Virus record (IMG/VR): IMGVR_UViG_3300044527_000174
Location: 1-42,656 of that record
Length of the DNA stretch: 42,656 bases
From: a virus
Reading direction: 5' to 3' (one strand)
Shown: one piece after another, positions 10,487-19,069 of the stretch
Layout of the letters: each line of letters begins with the position of its first letter
How positions within the stretch are numbered: the stretch's first letter is position 1
Made by a program: the position numbers and the translations under genes
Notes under the pieces: generated by a model
What the model was told of the DNA's origin: nothing
Databases searched by the model: none
What the model saw: the letters and a program-made list of their open reading frames with translations, nothing else

Positions 10487-13092
10487 TAGAAAGGATTTTT
10501 AGAAGCTTTTTGTAATCTTTGTAAGTCGGTTTTAGTTGCAGACTTCTCATTAATTATTTCATAAACAGATGCATCCGTTAGTCCCTGCATAAGAGGAACC
10601 ACCTCAGCTTCAGTAAGCATTCTTGGATAAGGAATGTCTTGTTGTAGTGATTTTGTAATAGGGTCGTAGATATTCAATCTTAATGAATATGTTCTACCAC
10701 CATCTCCAGAAACAATATTTCCACTTACGCCAAAAGACTTTACGTTAAAAAAGTCTGTAGGACCAAGTGCTGAGTTGTTTATATTTGTTTGACCTCCTTC
10801 AGGACTAGTTGAGAGATAAGGGCTTTCTGCTGAGCTAAACTTTCTCATCATACTTTGATATGGACGGAAAGCTTGTACAGCTGGAGAAGCTTCAAATCTA
10901 TCTCCGAATATTGCATTCTTTTGTTCAGGAGTTATTCTGAATGTGGTACTACCAGCAGCTCCTCTTGCTGTCACTTCGTACATAGCAGGAGAAAACTCTG
11001 TGCCTTCTACTATCTTCAATGTACCCTGAGGATTACCTGACTCAGCAATTTTTCTTAACAGTGGTACATTTAAATTAGGAGAGTTAGCTATTCCACCTTT
11101 TTGTTGCTCAGCAAGATTTGCCACTGATGCAAATGTACTAGCAAGACTCTCTTGTTGTACCTTAGTAGTTGTAGGAATATTATAGTCTACTCCTTGGAAA
11201 CCAGTCACTCTTCTCTTCACCTCATTACCTACCCAATCTTGTTTTTGATTTAGAGTTTGTTGGTAAGGTAAGTTTATAGCCTTACGATAATTTTCTAAGT
11301 TCTGTGCAAGAACTTGGTCAGCTCTATTTAAATTTGACTCACCTCTATAGTATCTTTCTTTGTGAAGTTGATAAAGCTTATAGTCTTTTGGAGACAACTC
11401 TGCTTTAGCTTTCTCATCATTATATGCAACTGTTGTTGTTCCACCAGTCCCTGTTGTAGGACTACCAGGAGTAGTACTTACTGTTCTATAGTTATTTATC
11501 TTACTGTTGAAATCTACAAAGTCTCTTGGAGTGTATGTTGTTTTACTTCCATCAGAAGCAGTGTAGGTGAGGTTGGGAGCATTCTTTGGAATGTTCTTAT
11601 AAACATCTCCATAAATTCTATCAGCCTCAGCATTGATTTGACCCACCATTATCTGGTTCTCCATTGCAACTCTTCTTGTTCCTTCTGTTTGATTGAAGTG
11701 TTGAGCAACCATTGGGTCCACTCCATTAGGAGATTTTAACCATGCAATTCTTTGCTGGTCAAGCCATGCTTTATCTTTCCCTTGTGATTTTACAAAAGCA
11801 GAGTCTTGTTGATTAATTGCATCTAAGTTAGCTTGTGTTTGTGCCACAACTTTATCAAGAGCAACATTAGGTACATCCTTAGGGTCAACAGGAGCTGGAA
11901 AACCACCATACCCTGTTTGTGCTAGTTTCTCCAATCTAATCTTCTCATCCTCTCGACTCATTGTGTCTTTATGGAATCTCTCTCTTTGTGAATATTCCAT
12001 TGTAAACTTCTTCCACTCTTGAGCCTTATTCTCTCTCCACTGTTGAGCTTGAGCAAATGGACTAGTTTCGTAAGTCTGAGCAGTTTCTGTGTATGAGAAA
12101 GCTTTGGAAAAACCATTCATGAAGTTAGCTGTGAACAATCTTGCTTTTGCAGATTCAGCATCTCCATCATCAAAGGTTTTTGAAACACTGTTGTATTCTT
12201 CCTGAACACTGTTTAATATCTTAGTAAGTTCTCCAATCTTTTGGTCAATCTTTTGCTTTTCTACAGCAGAAGATGTAGAAGATTTTGCATTCTCAAGAAT
12301 GGTTCTTTGCTGAGCAAAGGCATCATACTTCCCCTTATAAGAAGCATTTAATGATTCTGCGAAAGACTGAGGAGTAGTGTTGGCATAGTTGTATCTACCA
12401 TCCACTGATATTTGTTCCCAGTCATCAGGAGAAAGTCCTGTTAAAAGAGCTTGTTGAATCTTCTCTGGAGAAATACCCGCAAGCTTTGTACGGGTCATTG
12501 CATCCTTGATTACAAGATTACCCTTAGCATCAACGTCAAAAGCATCATCTCTGATGGTACTATCTCCAGTGAGTCCTTTGATTATCTCTGTAGCGTTCTT
12601 TCTGTAGTTGGTGTAAGGTTTGTATAATGTATTAAAGGAAGAATCAACATCCCCATTAAGCCAAGCATTGGCTGCATTTTTAAATTCCCAAGTTCTAGAA
12701 GCAGAAGCTTTTCCTTCTTTGGTAAGAGTAGCTATATCCTCTAGCCCCTTTCTATAGGCTTTTGTAGAAGACAAAGCATTAACAATACGAGGGTCTTTCA
12801 CAATCTGACCAGTCATACCTCCTACAGAGTTGACAAGTTGGAAGTTGGAGAAATCACCAGCAGCTACGTTTTTAAGGTTGTTTCCAAGTTCGTTCAGCTT
12901 AGATTGCAAATATACTCGTTGAGCATCTTGAGCTATGTCTAGCCCAGCAATATTATCTATCTGAGTTTGAATCTTTTGGATACCCTCATCGTAGCGCTTC
13001 TGTTTCTCCATACCCACCTGCACCATAGCTTCCACAGGAAGCTGTTGGACATAGGGGTTAAATTGTGGTATGATGTCTGTAAATGAAGCCAT
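10486..13092 (-). CDS. Probable internal virion (cargo/ejection) protein, 868 aa
   Basis: This mostly helical, polar protein has no signal peptide or membrane segment. The N-terminus reads MASFTDIIPQFNPYVQQLP followed by a heptad-like region (EKQKRYDEGIQKIQTQIDNI) near residues 29-48. A Thr/Gly linker lies around residues 541-564, and the C-terminus ends in a basic helix. I know of no enzymatic motif in it. Its place directly before the polymerase giant, with a TAATG overlap, suggests a protein packaged and delivered with the polymerase, as crAss-like cargo proteins are. That role is inferred from position and size. A good Bacteroidota-type promoter lies just before the start, so this gene and the polymerase probably form their own transcript. 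Confidence 0.75.
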   Translation of the reverse strand: MASFTDIIPQFNPYVQQLPVEAMVQVGMEKQKRYDEGIQKIQTQIDNIAGLDIAQDAQRVYLQSKLNELGNNLKNVAAGDFSNFQLVNSVGGMTGQIVKDPRIVNALSSTKAYRKGLEDIATLTKEGKASASRTWEFKNAANAWLNGDVDSSFNTLYKPYTNYRKNATEIIKGLTGDSTIRDDAFDVDAKGNLVIKDAMTRTKLAGISPEKIQQALLTGLSPDDWEQISVDGRYNYANTTPQSFAESLNASYKGKYDAFAQQRTILENAKSSTSSAVEKQKIDQKIGELTKILNSVQEEYNSVSKTFDDGDAESAKARLFTANFMNGFSKAFSYTETAQTYETSPFAQAQQWRENKAQEWKKFTMEYSQRERFHKDTMSREDEKIRLEKLAQTGYGGFPAPVDPKDVPNVALDKVVAQTQANLDAINQQDSAFVKSQGKDKAWLDQQRIAWLKSPNGVDPMVAQHFNQTEGTRRVAMENQIMVGQINAEADRIYGDVYKNIPKNAPNLTYTASDGSKTTYTPRDFVDFNSKINNYRTVSTTPGSPTTGTGGTTTVAYNDEKAKAELSPKDYKLYQLHKERYYRGESNLNRADQVLAQNLENYRKAINLPYQQTLNQKQDWVGNEVKRRVTGFQGVDYNIPTTTKVQQESLASTFASVANLAEQQKGGIANSPNLNVPLLRKIAESGNPQGTLKIVEGTEFSPAMYEVTARGAAGSTTFRITPEQKNAIFGDRFEASPAVQAFRPYQSMMRKFSSAESPYLSTSPEGGQTNINNSALGPTDFFNVKSFGVSGNIVSGDGGRTYSLRLNIYDPITKSLQQDIPYPRMLTEAEVVPLMQGLTDASVYEIINEKSATKTDLQRLQKASKNPF

Positions 13093-13100
13093 TGTATGTC

Positions 13101-13138
13101 AAGTTAGCAAATGTAATATGAATAATTATAATTTCCAA
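13101..13138 (-). promoter_or_regulatory. Bacteroidota-type promoter for the cargo-polymerase transcript
   Basis: On the minus strand TTG (13136-13138) is followed after 20 bases by TACATTTG (13108-13115), a perfect match to the Bacteroidota -7 box TAnnTTTG. Transcription should begin near 13101-13103, about 10 bases before the ATG at 13092, so the leader would be very short. Two copies of GCTATAAC (plus strand 13141-13148 and 13164-13171) sit just upstream. The match suggests host RNA polymerase with the primary sigma factor reads these genes. Confidence 0.6.
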
Positions 13139-13140
13139 GA

Positions 13141-13171
13141 GCTATAACGAGTTTTGGTAATTCGCTATAAC
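13141..13171. repeat. Two 8-bp direct repeats upstream of the promoter
   Basis: GCTATAAC occurs at 13141-13148 and again at 13164-13171 (plus strand). Starts are 23 bp apart, about two helical turns, and both copies are followed closely by GAG. They lie immediately upstream of the -33 box, where an activator or repressor would bind. Function is inferred from placement only. Confidence 0.35.
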
Positions 13172-13179
13172 TGAGTTAG

Positions 13180-16100
13180 TTAGATATTTTTTAAAGCCTT
13201 TACAATTGAGCTGTTCAGGTTCTTTTTCTTAATAGAAGTTCCTTTCCTTGCCCCCTCTATTTCCTCCTTGTTACTCTTCTTCAGAAAGGTCTGAGGAGTG
13301 CCAGGAGTAGTGGCAGGGCTAGATACAACAGCTGTAGATTGATCTCCAACCTTTTGTTCGTAGTAAAGGATATTTCCGTTCTGGTCTAATACAGGAACTC
13401 TCTGTGAGCTGGTTCCAGCTATTGTAGGAATCACTGGCTGAAAAGGAGCATTCATGTTCATAGCTCTGAAACGTGGGTCAAAGCGGTAGTTGTACAGGTT
13501 CTCCATTGTAGCTAATGTTCTGTTTTCCAATTGATTCTTAGCCATTTTGTCAGAAATAGAATTAACAACAGCCTGTCCAACAGCCTTTGTTTTACTCTTA
13601 GCTTCAGCCTGACGAACATACTGACGGTCAAGAATCTCAAGATTCTTCAGGCCAAACTGATCAAGCTTATCTCTATTCTCTTTGTAAATCTGATTCTTCA
13701 TGGCCTGGTTCATACGGAATTGCTCACCTAACACTTTCTGATTAGCAGCATATTCTTGTGCCCCAAGTTGACTTTGTAAAGCAGGATTGTATCCCACAAG
13801 CCTTTGTTGTGATCTCAAGGAAGCCCTGTTCTCATTCAGAATGTCCTGAAGAGAGATGTCATAAGGAACGCTAAGTTGAGGCTGTATAAGTTGTGCTTGT
13901 ACGGGCTCTAATTGGTTAGTAGCCATTGCGTACATCTCACCCATAAGCTGTGTAGGGTCAAGTTGTTCTTGGTCTGTAGGACGAACGTAAGGAAGCACCT
14001 GTCCAATAACATCCACTAAACCACTTCTCTTGTATTCAATAGAAGGAACATCTTTTTTAGGTGGAGCACCAACCTCAGGAATGATAGGTCTGAACTCTCT
14101 TGTTTGGAATGTAGAAGGAGTTTCAGGAATGTCTTTCTTCTTCAATCCAGGAGCAGCCCATCCAGCACCAAGTTTATTATCAAACCAGTTCTTCTTAGTA
14201 GATGTAGGATCTGAGTTATATAGTTGTTGGTGGTTGTTGATAATCATTGACTTTAGTTCAGGATCTTGGAACAGAAACTCTTGGAAAGCTTTGTTTCCTT
14301 TCTTACCTGTTTTATCAAATCCAATCTGCTCAGCAATCTCATCCCACTCTTTTGCAGTGAACGCAGATGCATTCTTGATACCTGTGCTCTTATCTCCAGT
14401 CCAAGGATCAAGTCCATATTTACTTGTATATCCAGATTGTGCTTTAATCATCTTACCAAATTTAGCAGTTTTTATTTTTCCTTTAGCAAGATCATCAGCA
14501 ACCAATCCATACTCCTCAGCTGTATCATTAATAGCGTTCTGTAGAGAAGCAGCTGAAGTTTTGTTGTCAGCAATTTCTTTTAATGTAGCACTACCACCAT
14601 TGATTGTAAGATCTAAAGAGTTGAATCTCAACTTATCAAAAGGAGTTTGTACATCAAGCTCATCAAGTTCTTCTACAGCTTTGCTAATGTTCTTATTGAT
14701 TTTATTTTCCTTTTTAGACAAATCAGCTACGTAGGTTTTGAACTTCTTACCTTCAGCTTCCTTACCAAGTAATGGAACATAAGCTTTAGGTATCTTGAGG
14801 TTGCCAAACACTACAAGGCTACTGTCACCAGGAGCACCTCCACCATCTTTTAACTTCAATGCTGGTTCACCTCTTTCCACTTCTACAGGGTTGTTACCAT
14901 AGGTGATACCTATACCTGTGTTGCCCTTACCATCACTCTCATCATGAGACTGACCTCTGAACATGATTGTTTCTCCACCATCTGGTAGGTATGGATTCTG
15001 AGACATAGACTCAGCATATCCACCCCAGTGTGTTTGAAGCTCACCACCCATCTGGAAGTCAGGTCTTTCTGTAGACATAGCTCTTTCACTAGGAGGAGTG
15101 TATTCTTTTAGGTGACCGCCAGCTCTGAGCATATCAGCATCCTTTGGAGGTCTAAGAAGGTCTTTCACTTTGTGTTCTCCAAAGGTAGCAATCACCTGAG
15201 GTTGCCATGTATGGCTCACCCATTCGTATGGAGACGTTGTTCCACCATTCTCCATGAATGATGACTGTTGTGCCTGACCACCTTGTATACCCTGTTGAAG
15301 AGCAGTGGATTGTATATTTCTTTGTGTAGCTTCTTTTGCTTTCTTAATCTTTTGAGGTTTTCTATTAATAGCAGTACCAATCAATTGACCAGCTGTTTGA
15401 CCAATCAATTTACCAGCAGGACCAAATGCTGATCCTATAGTGCCACCAATTGTACCACCTAGATTACCACCAGCGTTCTCACCAGTGATGCTTGTAAGAA
15501 GTTGTCCTGTAGCTTGTGTGCCACCAGAAGAAGCAAATGTTTCTAAACCACTCTGAGCTTTATGCATCTTGCCACCATGCATGAACTGCTTGTAGCGCTC
15601 ACTATCATTCAAAGGCTCATATCCAAGATCATCGTAAAGTGTATTAGGAGCAAACGTATTAGCAATCTCACCAGGGATTCCACCTACCATTTTACCATTC
15701 CTAGCAAGTACATTTGTACCTACACCATATATGGGGAAGAACTCTTCTCCTGTATTTGTAATATCCTCAGGACGAACATATCTACGTTGGGTTTCTTCAG
15801 GACGTGTACTAGCAGCTTGTTTAACAAGTGCACTTACATCTTCAGCTTGCTCAGCTCTTTCAAGAGCTCTCTTTTCTTCTTTAAGTTGTTGTATTCCTTC
15901 TACAATCTTACCAGCAGGACCTGCATACTTACCAACAGCTTTCATGAATTTATCTCCTTGTTTCTCTTCCACCTCAACAGGATTAGCAACACTAGCAGGA
16001 GCTGTGGATATAGTACCAGACGAAGGAGCTGACATACCTACATATGTCTGACCATTACGCCAAAGATCATGATCTGACTTCCAAGACTGATAGTCAGGAT

Positions 16101-16557
16101 AGTCTGATTGTTGAGGTTCAGGTTGAGCTTGAGTTCCTCCTTGCGCTTTCTTTATCTTCTTTCCTTTTCTAGCAAGGGCAGAAGTCATGTCAGCCATACC
16201 TTCTTCACCACCCATAGTTTGAAACACCTTTCCAAGATTACCAAGAGATGCACCTATTCCTCCTCCATCACCACCACCACCTTGTTGTTGGGCAGCAGCA
16301 AGCTCAGCTTGTTTATAGGCTTCTTCTTTACGTTGGTCCTGTGTAGAACCTGTTACTGTATAATCAGCTTCGTCATATAAATCTTTAAAGCTAATGGGTT
16401 GAAAACCAGCGCCTTGTTCTCCTCCAATATAAGCACCTATTTGTGCTTTCTTAAAGGCGCCACCATGTTTAGCCATAAAAGATGCCTCATCAGGAAACTT
16501 CTTGTAGAAATCCTTCTCAGACTTAACGCCAGCAATTTTGAGCATTTTTGCTTTCAT
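13180..16557 (-). CDS. Large Gly/Gln-rich internal virion protein, 1125 aa
   Basis: I do not recognise an enzyme here. Seen in the sequence: a glycine run near residues 93-100; a Gly/Ala/Leu/Ile segment at about 363-397 (GGTIGGTIGSAFGPAGKLIG) resembling a glycine zipper that could insert in a membrane; and four copies of KAQxG at 37-41, 137-141, 333-337 and 705-709, each after basic or hydrophobic residues. Many double glycines follow a Q, D or M, and the C-terminus is basic. Together with size and the position between tail and polymerase genes, this suits an ejected internal protein whose precursor may be cut at recurring sites; both points are inferred. The start follows the upstream TGA after one base, so translation is probably coupled. 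Confidence 0.7.
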   Translation of the reverse strand: MKAKMLKIAGVKSEKDFYKKFPDEASFMAKHGGAFKKAQIGAYIGGEQGAGFQPISFKDLYDEADYTVTGSTQDQRKEEAYKQAELAAAQQQGGGGDGGGIGASLGNLGKVFQTMGGEEGMADMTSALARKGKKIKKAQGGTQAQPEPQQSDYPDYQSWKSDHDLWRNGQTYVGMSAPSSGTISTAPASVANPVEVEEKQGDKFMKAVGKYAGPAGKIVEGIQQLKEEKRALERAEQAEDVSALVKQAASTRPEETQRRYVRPEDITNTGEEFFPIYGVGTNVLARNGKMVGGIPGEIANTFAPNTLYDDLGYEPLNDSERYKQFMHGGKMHKAQSGLETFASSGGTQATGQLLTSITGENAGGNLGGTIGGTIGSAFGPAGKLIGQTAGQLIGTAINRKPQKIKKAKEATQRNIQSTALQQGIQGGQAQQSSFMENGGTTSPYEWVSHTWQPQVIATFGEHKVKDLLRPPKDADMLRAGGHLKEYTPPSERAMSTERPDFQMGGELQTHWGGYAESMSQNPYLPDGGETIMFRGQSHDESDGKGNTGIGITYGNNPVEVERGEPALKLKDGGGAPGDSSLVVFGNLKIPKAYVPLLGKEAEGKKFKTYVADLSKKENKINKNISKAVEELDELDVQTPFDKLRFNSLDLTINGGSATLKEIADNKTSAASLQNAINDTAEEYGLVADDLAKGKIKTAKFGKMIKAQSGYTSKYGLDPWTGDKSTGIKNASAFTAKEWDEIAEQIGFDKTGKKGNKAFQEFLFQDPELKSMIINNHQQLYNSDPTSTKKNWFDNKLGAGWAAPGLKKKDIPETPSTFQTREFRPIIPEVGAPPKKDVPSIEYKRSGLVDVIGQVLPYVRPTDQEQLDPTQLMGEMYAMATNQLEPVQAQLIQPQLSVPYDISLQDILNENRASLRSQQRLVGYNPALQSQLGAQEYAANQKVLGEQFRMNQAMKNQIYKENRDKLDQFGLKNLEILDRQYVRQAEAKSKTKAVGQAVVNSISDKMAKNQLENRTLATMENLYNYRFDPRFRAMNMNAPFQPVIPTIAGTSSQRVPVLDQNGNILYYEQKVGDQSTAVVSSPATTPGTPQTFLKKSNKEEIEGARKGTSIKKKNLNSSIVKALKNI

Positions 16558-16558
16558 A

Positions 16559-17566
16559 TCAGTTGTATTTATCTAACCAGCCACCCTTGGTTGGTTTGTT
16601 ATAGTTTGTAAAGTTAAGTGATTGGTCTAACTTTTTAATAGGTTGAGCATCAGCATTATTCACACTAATACCTTTTTTAGCCACAGGATATTCTGTTACG
16701 TATTCTCCATCAAACTCATAGTCTTCTCCAGGCATCATATATTGGACATCTCCTGTATCAGATATACCAATCAACGGTTGATCTACACCCTCCATAGTGA
16801 TATCATTGGATGGGATGATTACGGGATTGCCTACATTCTCAGGGTTCCAATAGCCCATGGAATCTACAGGTATCTCACTACCATCTTGACTAATGGTCTT
16901 AGGTTTGAAATCCAAGCCTTCTTGGTAGTATTTCATCTCTTTACCATTCTGAGCACTAGCCTTTGTCTTCTTAGCATAAGGACCATTGCTAGGAGCAGCT
17001 CCTGCTGTACGTGCGTATGTGAATCCTACAGCACCAGGAATACTACCACCCATAGCCATTTCTCCCCATGTCTTTATTGGTGTAGGAATATTTTTACCTT
17101 TCTCTACATATTTATGTCTAATTTCACCAAACTTCTCAGCTTCTTGCCACGTTTTAAATGGACCACCAAGATGTTCACCTGTTCTTTTGAACTCAGCTTC
17201 AGGATCAGCCAATGGTTTACCATACTTAAATGTAGGTATTAAATAAGCTGGTACTCCTTTTGCTCCACCTATACTAGCTGCCCTTTCTGTAGATGTTTCT
17301 CCTGGTTTTCCATTAGGTGTAGGACCTACAGGTAGTTTAGGACTTGTTGGTTGTAAAAATGTTTTACTTAAAAATCCACCATCTTGAAACTGTCCACCCC
17401 ATGCAGGACTATAGTTACGTCCCTTAGTGTTATATGCCAATCCTTTGAATCCTGGAGGAAGTGATACATCAGGATTGTTTGGGTTGGCTTTCTTCCCATA
17501 GTTATCCTTGGTCTTTTGTTTTAAGACCATTCCTCCTTGTTCATATTTATCTAACCAGTTGTTCAT
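16559..17566 (-). CDS. Probable internal virion protein with WLDKY at both ends, 335 aa
   Basis: Function is not recognised. The chain begins NNWLDKYEQGG and ends GGWLDKYN, so the same pentapeptide caps both termini. Between them the protein is Pro/Gly/Lys-rich, with little sign of a hydrophobic core in the first 120 residues and QDGG, MGG and AQNG turns like those in the downstream 1125-aa protein. The last 100 residues are acidic. Neighbours and shared Q/D-x-GG turns suggest it is packaged or processed with the downstream protein (inference). The start overlaps the upstream stop as TAATG, and the gene ends in TGA one base before the next ATG. Confidence 0.65.
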   Translation of the reverse strand: MNNWLDKYEQGGMVLKQKTKDNYGKKANPNNPDVSLPPGFKGLAYNTKGRNYSPAWGGQFQDGGFLSKTFLQPTSPKLPVGPTPNGKPGETSTERAASIGGAKGVPAYLIPTFKYGKPLADPEAEFKRTGEHLGGPFKTWQEAEKFGEIRHKYVEKGKNIPTPIKTWGEMAMGGSIPGAVGFTYARTAGAAPSNGPYAKKTKASAQNGKEMKYYQEGLDFKPKTISQDGSEIPVDSMGYWNPENVGNPVIIPSNDITMEGVDQPLIGISDTGDVQYMMPGEDYEFDGEYVTEYPVAKKGISVNNADAQPIKKLDQSLNFTNYNKPTKGGWLDKYN

Positions 17567-18432
17567 TATTTGTAAGAGATTTGAGCTGGTGTGTAAATAA
17601 ACTGTGATACTAGGTGTGCATCATAGCGATTGTCTAGGATGTGTCGCACCTTTAATTCCTTAGCACGTAGAGGTTCCTTCTTGAAGGATCTCTTTCCATA
17701 ATCCATATTCACCTGATTCACCACCTTATCCAAAGACAGAGACTCGCACGTGCGTACGAAGAGAGGCAGTTGCTTGTCTTTTACCAATGACCAGAATGTA
17801 TTATATTGGTAGAAGTTATCACTCTTAGTGAATGTAATTGTCTTACTCTCAGCGTTATACATAGGATACTTTAAGTAGTCCTTGAGGTTGTTAATTGGTT
17901 TAGGAACCAACTCAAGCACACCTGTACTCTGTTGACCATTGTAAAGGACAGCCTTATTAAACCAAGCATTGTCGGTTTCTATTTTACGGTTGTCATCTGA
18001 TATACCATCTGGGTCAGAGAAGTATCTGTATGCCTTGGTGTAATCCTGTACACTCTGAAGGATTTCATCCTGATACTGATAGGCAAATGGATACTCGATG
18101 ATGTAAGGTTCTATGTTTCCATAGAAGTAGTTATACAACACTGGATTCTTCAGGTGCCTCCAGATACAAGCGGTTGATATTTGGTTATACGTGGTAGCTG
18201 CTAAACTTACAGGATTAACTGTAGTGACAGGGAAGTTTTTCTTGTTCTTACACTTACCTGTAGATTCTACAGTGATGACATTAACAGCATCATCTACAAC
18301 ATAGCTCACCCCAGAAATCAAGTCCTCCTTGGAAACACCCGTTGCTAGAGTGTTTCCAAGTTGGTCAATGATTGTGAAAGGTCCTGCTGTAGGTCCTGAG
18401 CTAGTTAATTTTATGATGATTGTCTTAGCCAT
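17566..18432 (-). CDS. Tail-associated protein with duplicated N-terminal beta-domain, 288 aa
   Basis: The first 75 residues form a short beta-rich domain with landmarks GPFTI, TGVSKEDLISG and ESTGKCKN, which recur in the same order and spacing in the next upstream gene (18443-19057). The remaining 210 residues are unlike that protein. They are rich in Tyr, Asn and Asp and end in a basic stretch (KRSFKKEPLRAKELKVRHIL) before a short hydrophobic tail. I read it as a virion protein that docks through the shared N-terminal domain, but no function is known to me. It starts 10 bases after the upstream stop and ends in a TAATG overlap with the next gene. Confidence 0.65.
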   Translation of the reverse strand: MAKTIIIKLTSSGPTAGPFTIIDQLGNTLATGVSKEDLISGVSYVVDDAVNVITVESTGKCKNKKNFPVTTVNPVSLAATTYNQISTACIWRHLKNPVLYNYFYGNIEPYIIEYPFAYQYQDEILQSVQDYTKAYRYFSDPDGISDDNRKIETDNAWFNKAVLYNGQQSTGVLELVPKPINNLKDYLKYPMYNAESKTITFTKSDNFYQYNTFWSLVKDKQLPLFVRTCESLSLDKVVNQVNMDYGKRSFKKEPLRAKELKVRHILDNRYDAHLVSQFIYTPAQISYK

Positions 18433-18442
18433 TCTTATCTAT

Positions 18443-19057
18443 TTAACAAAATCCTGATTTATATTCGATCAATACAGTATCAGTTGTAGCAAATGTTTTG
18501 TTACTAAATGTATACATTCCGTTTGCACTAACCGATATTGCTTCATTCAACACACCATTGATATATAAAGATAAACATGATGTTGAACTAAAGTTTGATA
18601 CTGTAACAAAAACTGGCGAGTTTGTTAAAGCTGCTCCACCACCATCGGCTTGTTGACCAGCGGTTATTGGAAAACTTCCAGTGTTAAAGAAGTAAAAATA
18701 TGCTCCTCCAGTAGTAGTAACATCATCTATCTGTCCACTACCTGTTGTATTTCTCACTGTAAATCCACCAGCAGTAGTTGTTGTTGTGGTTGTTGTACTA
18801 CTAGAAGTAGATGTAGTACTGGAAGTAGTGGTAGTGGTTGTAACTACTGTAACATCTATGTAGTTTACACAAGTGCCCGTAGACTTTATTCTTATAGTTG
18901 TTGTACCATTAGGCACAAGCGCAGAAGAATAACCAGCTAGAAGAGCTGCTTTAGACACCCCTGTTTCAAATGCTGAAACATAACCATCTACATTTGAGTA
19001 GAGATTAAAAGGACCTGTATCTGTCCCAGCTGTTGTTAATGTTATTAATACTGTCAT
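18443..19057 (-). CDS. Thr-linker tail appendage protein, 204 aa
   Basis: Three parts are visible. The first 75 residues are a beta-rich domain paralogous to the start of the next gene downstream (GPFNL, TGVSKAALLAG, KSTGTCVN). A Thr/Ser linker of about 25 residues follows. Last comes a beta-rich domain of about 105 residues ending in a Cys (SGFC). This architecture suits a small fibre or decoration protein: an anchor domain, an extended possibly glycosylated stalk, then an exposed tip. It lies directly after the 1994-aa nozzle protein, which has the same type of linkers. Receptor binding is a guess from architecture. Confidence 0.65.
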   Translation of the reverse strand: MTVLITLTTAGTDTGPFNLYSNVDGYVSAFETGVSKAALLAGYSSALVPNGTTTIRIKSTGTCVNYIDVTVVTTTTTTSSTTSTSSSTTTTTTTTAGGFTVRNTTGSGQIDDVTTTGGAYFYFFNTGSFPITAGQQADGGGAALTNSPVFVTVSNFSSTSCLSLYINGVLNEAISVSANGMYTFSNKTFATTDTVLIEYKSGFC

Positions 19058-19069
19058 TTTATATAATAT

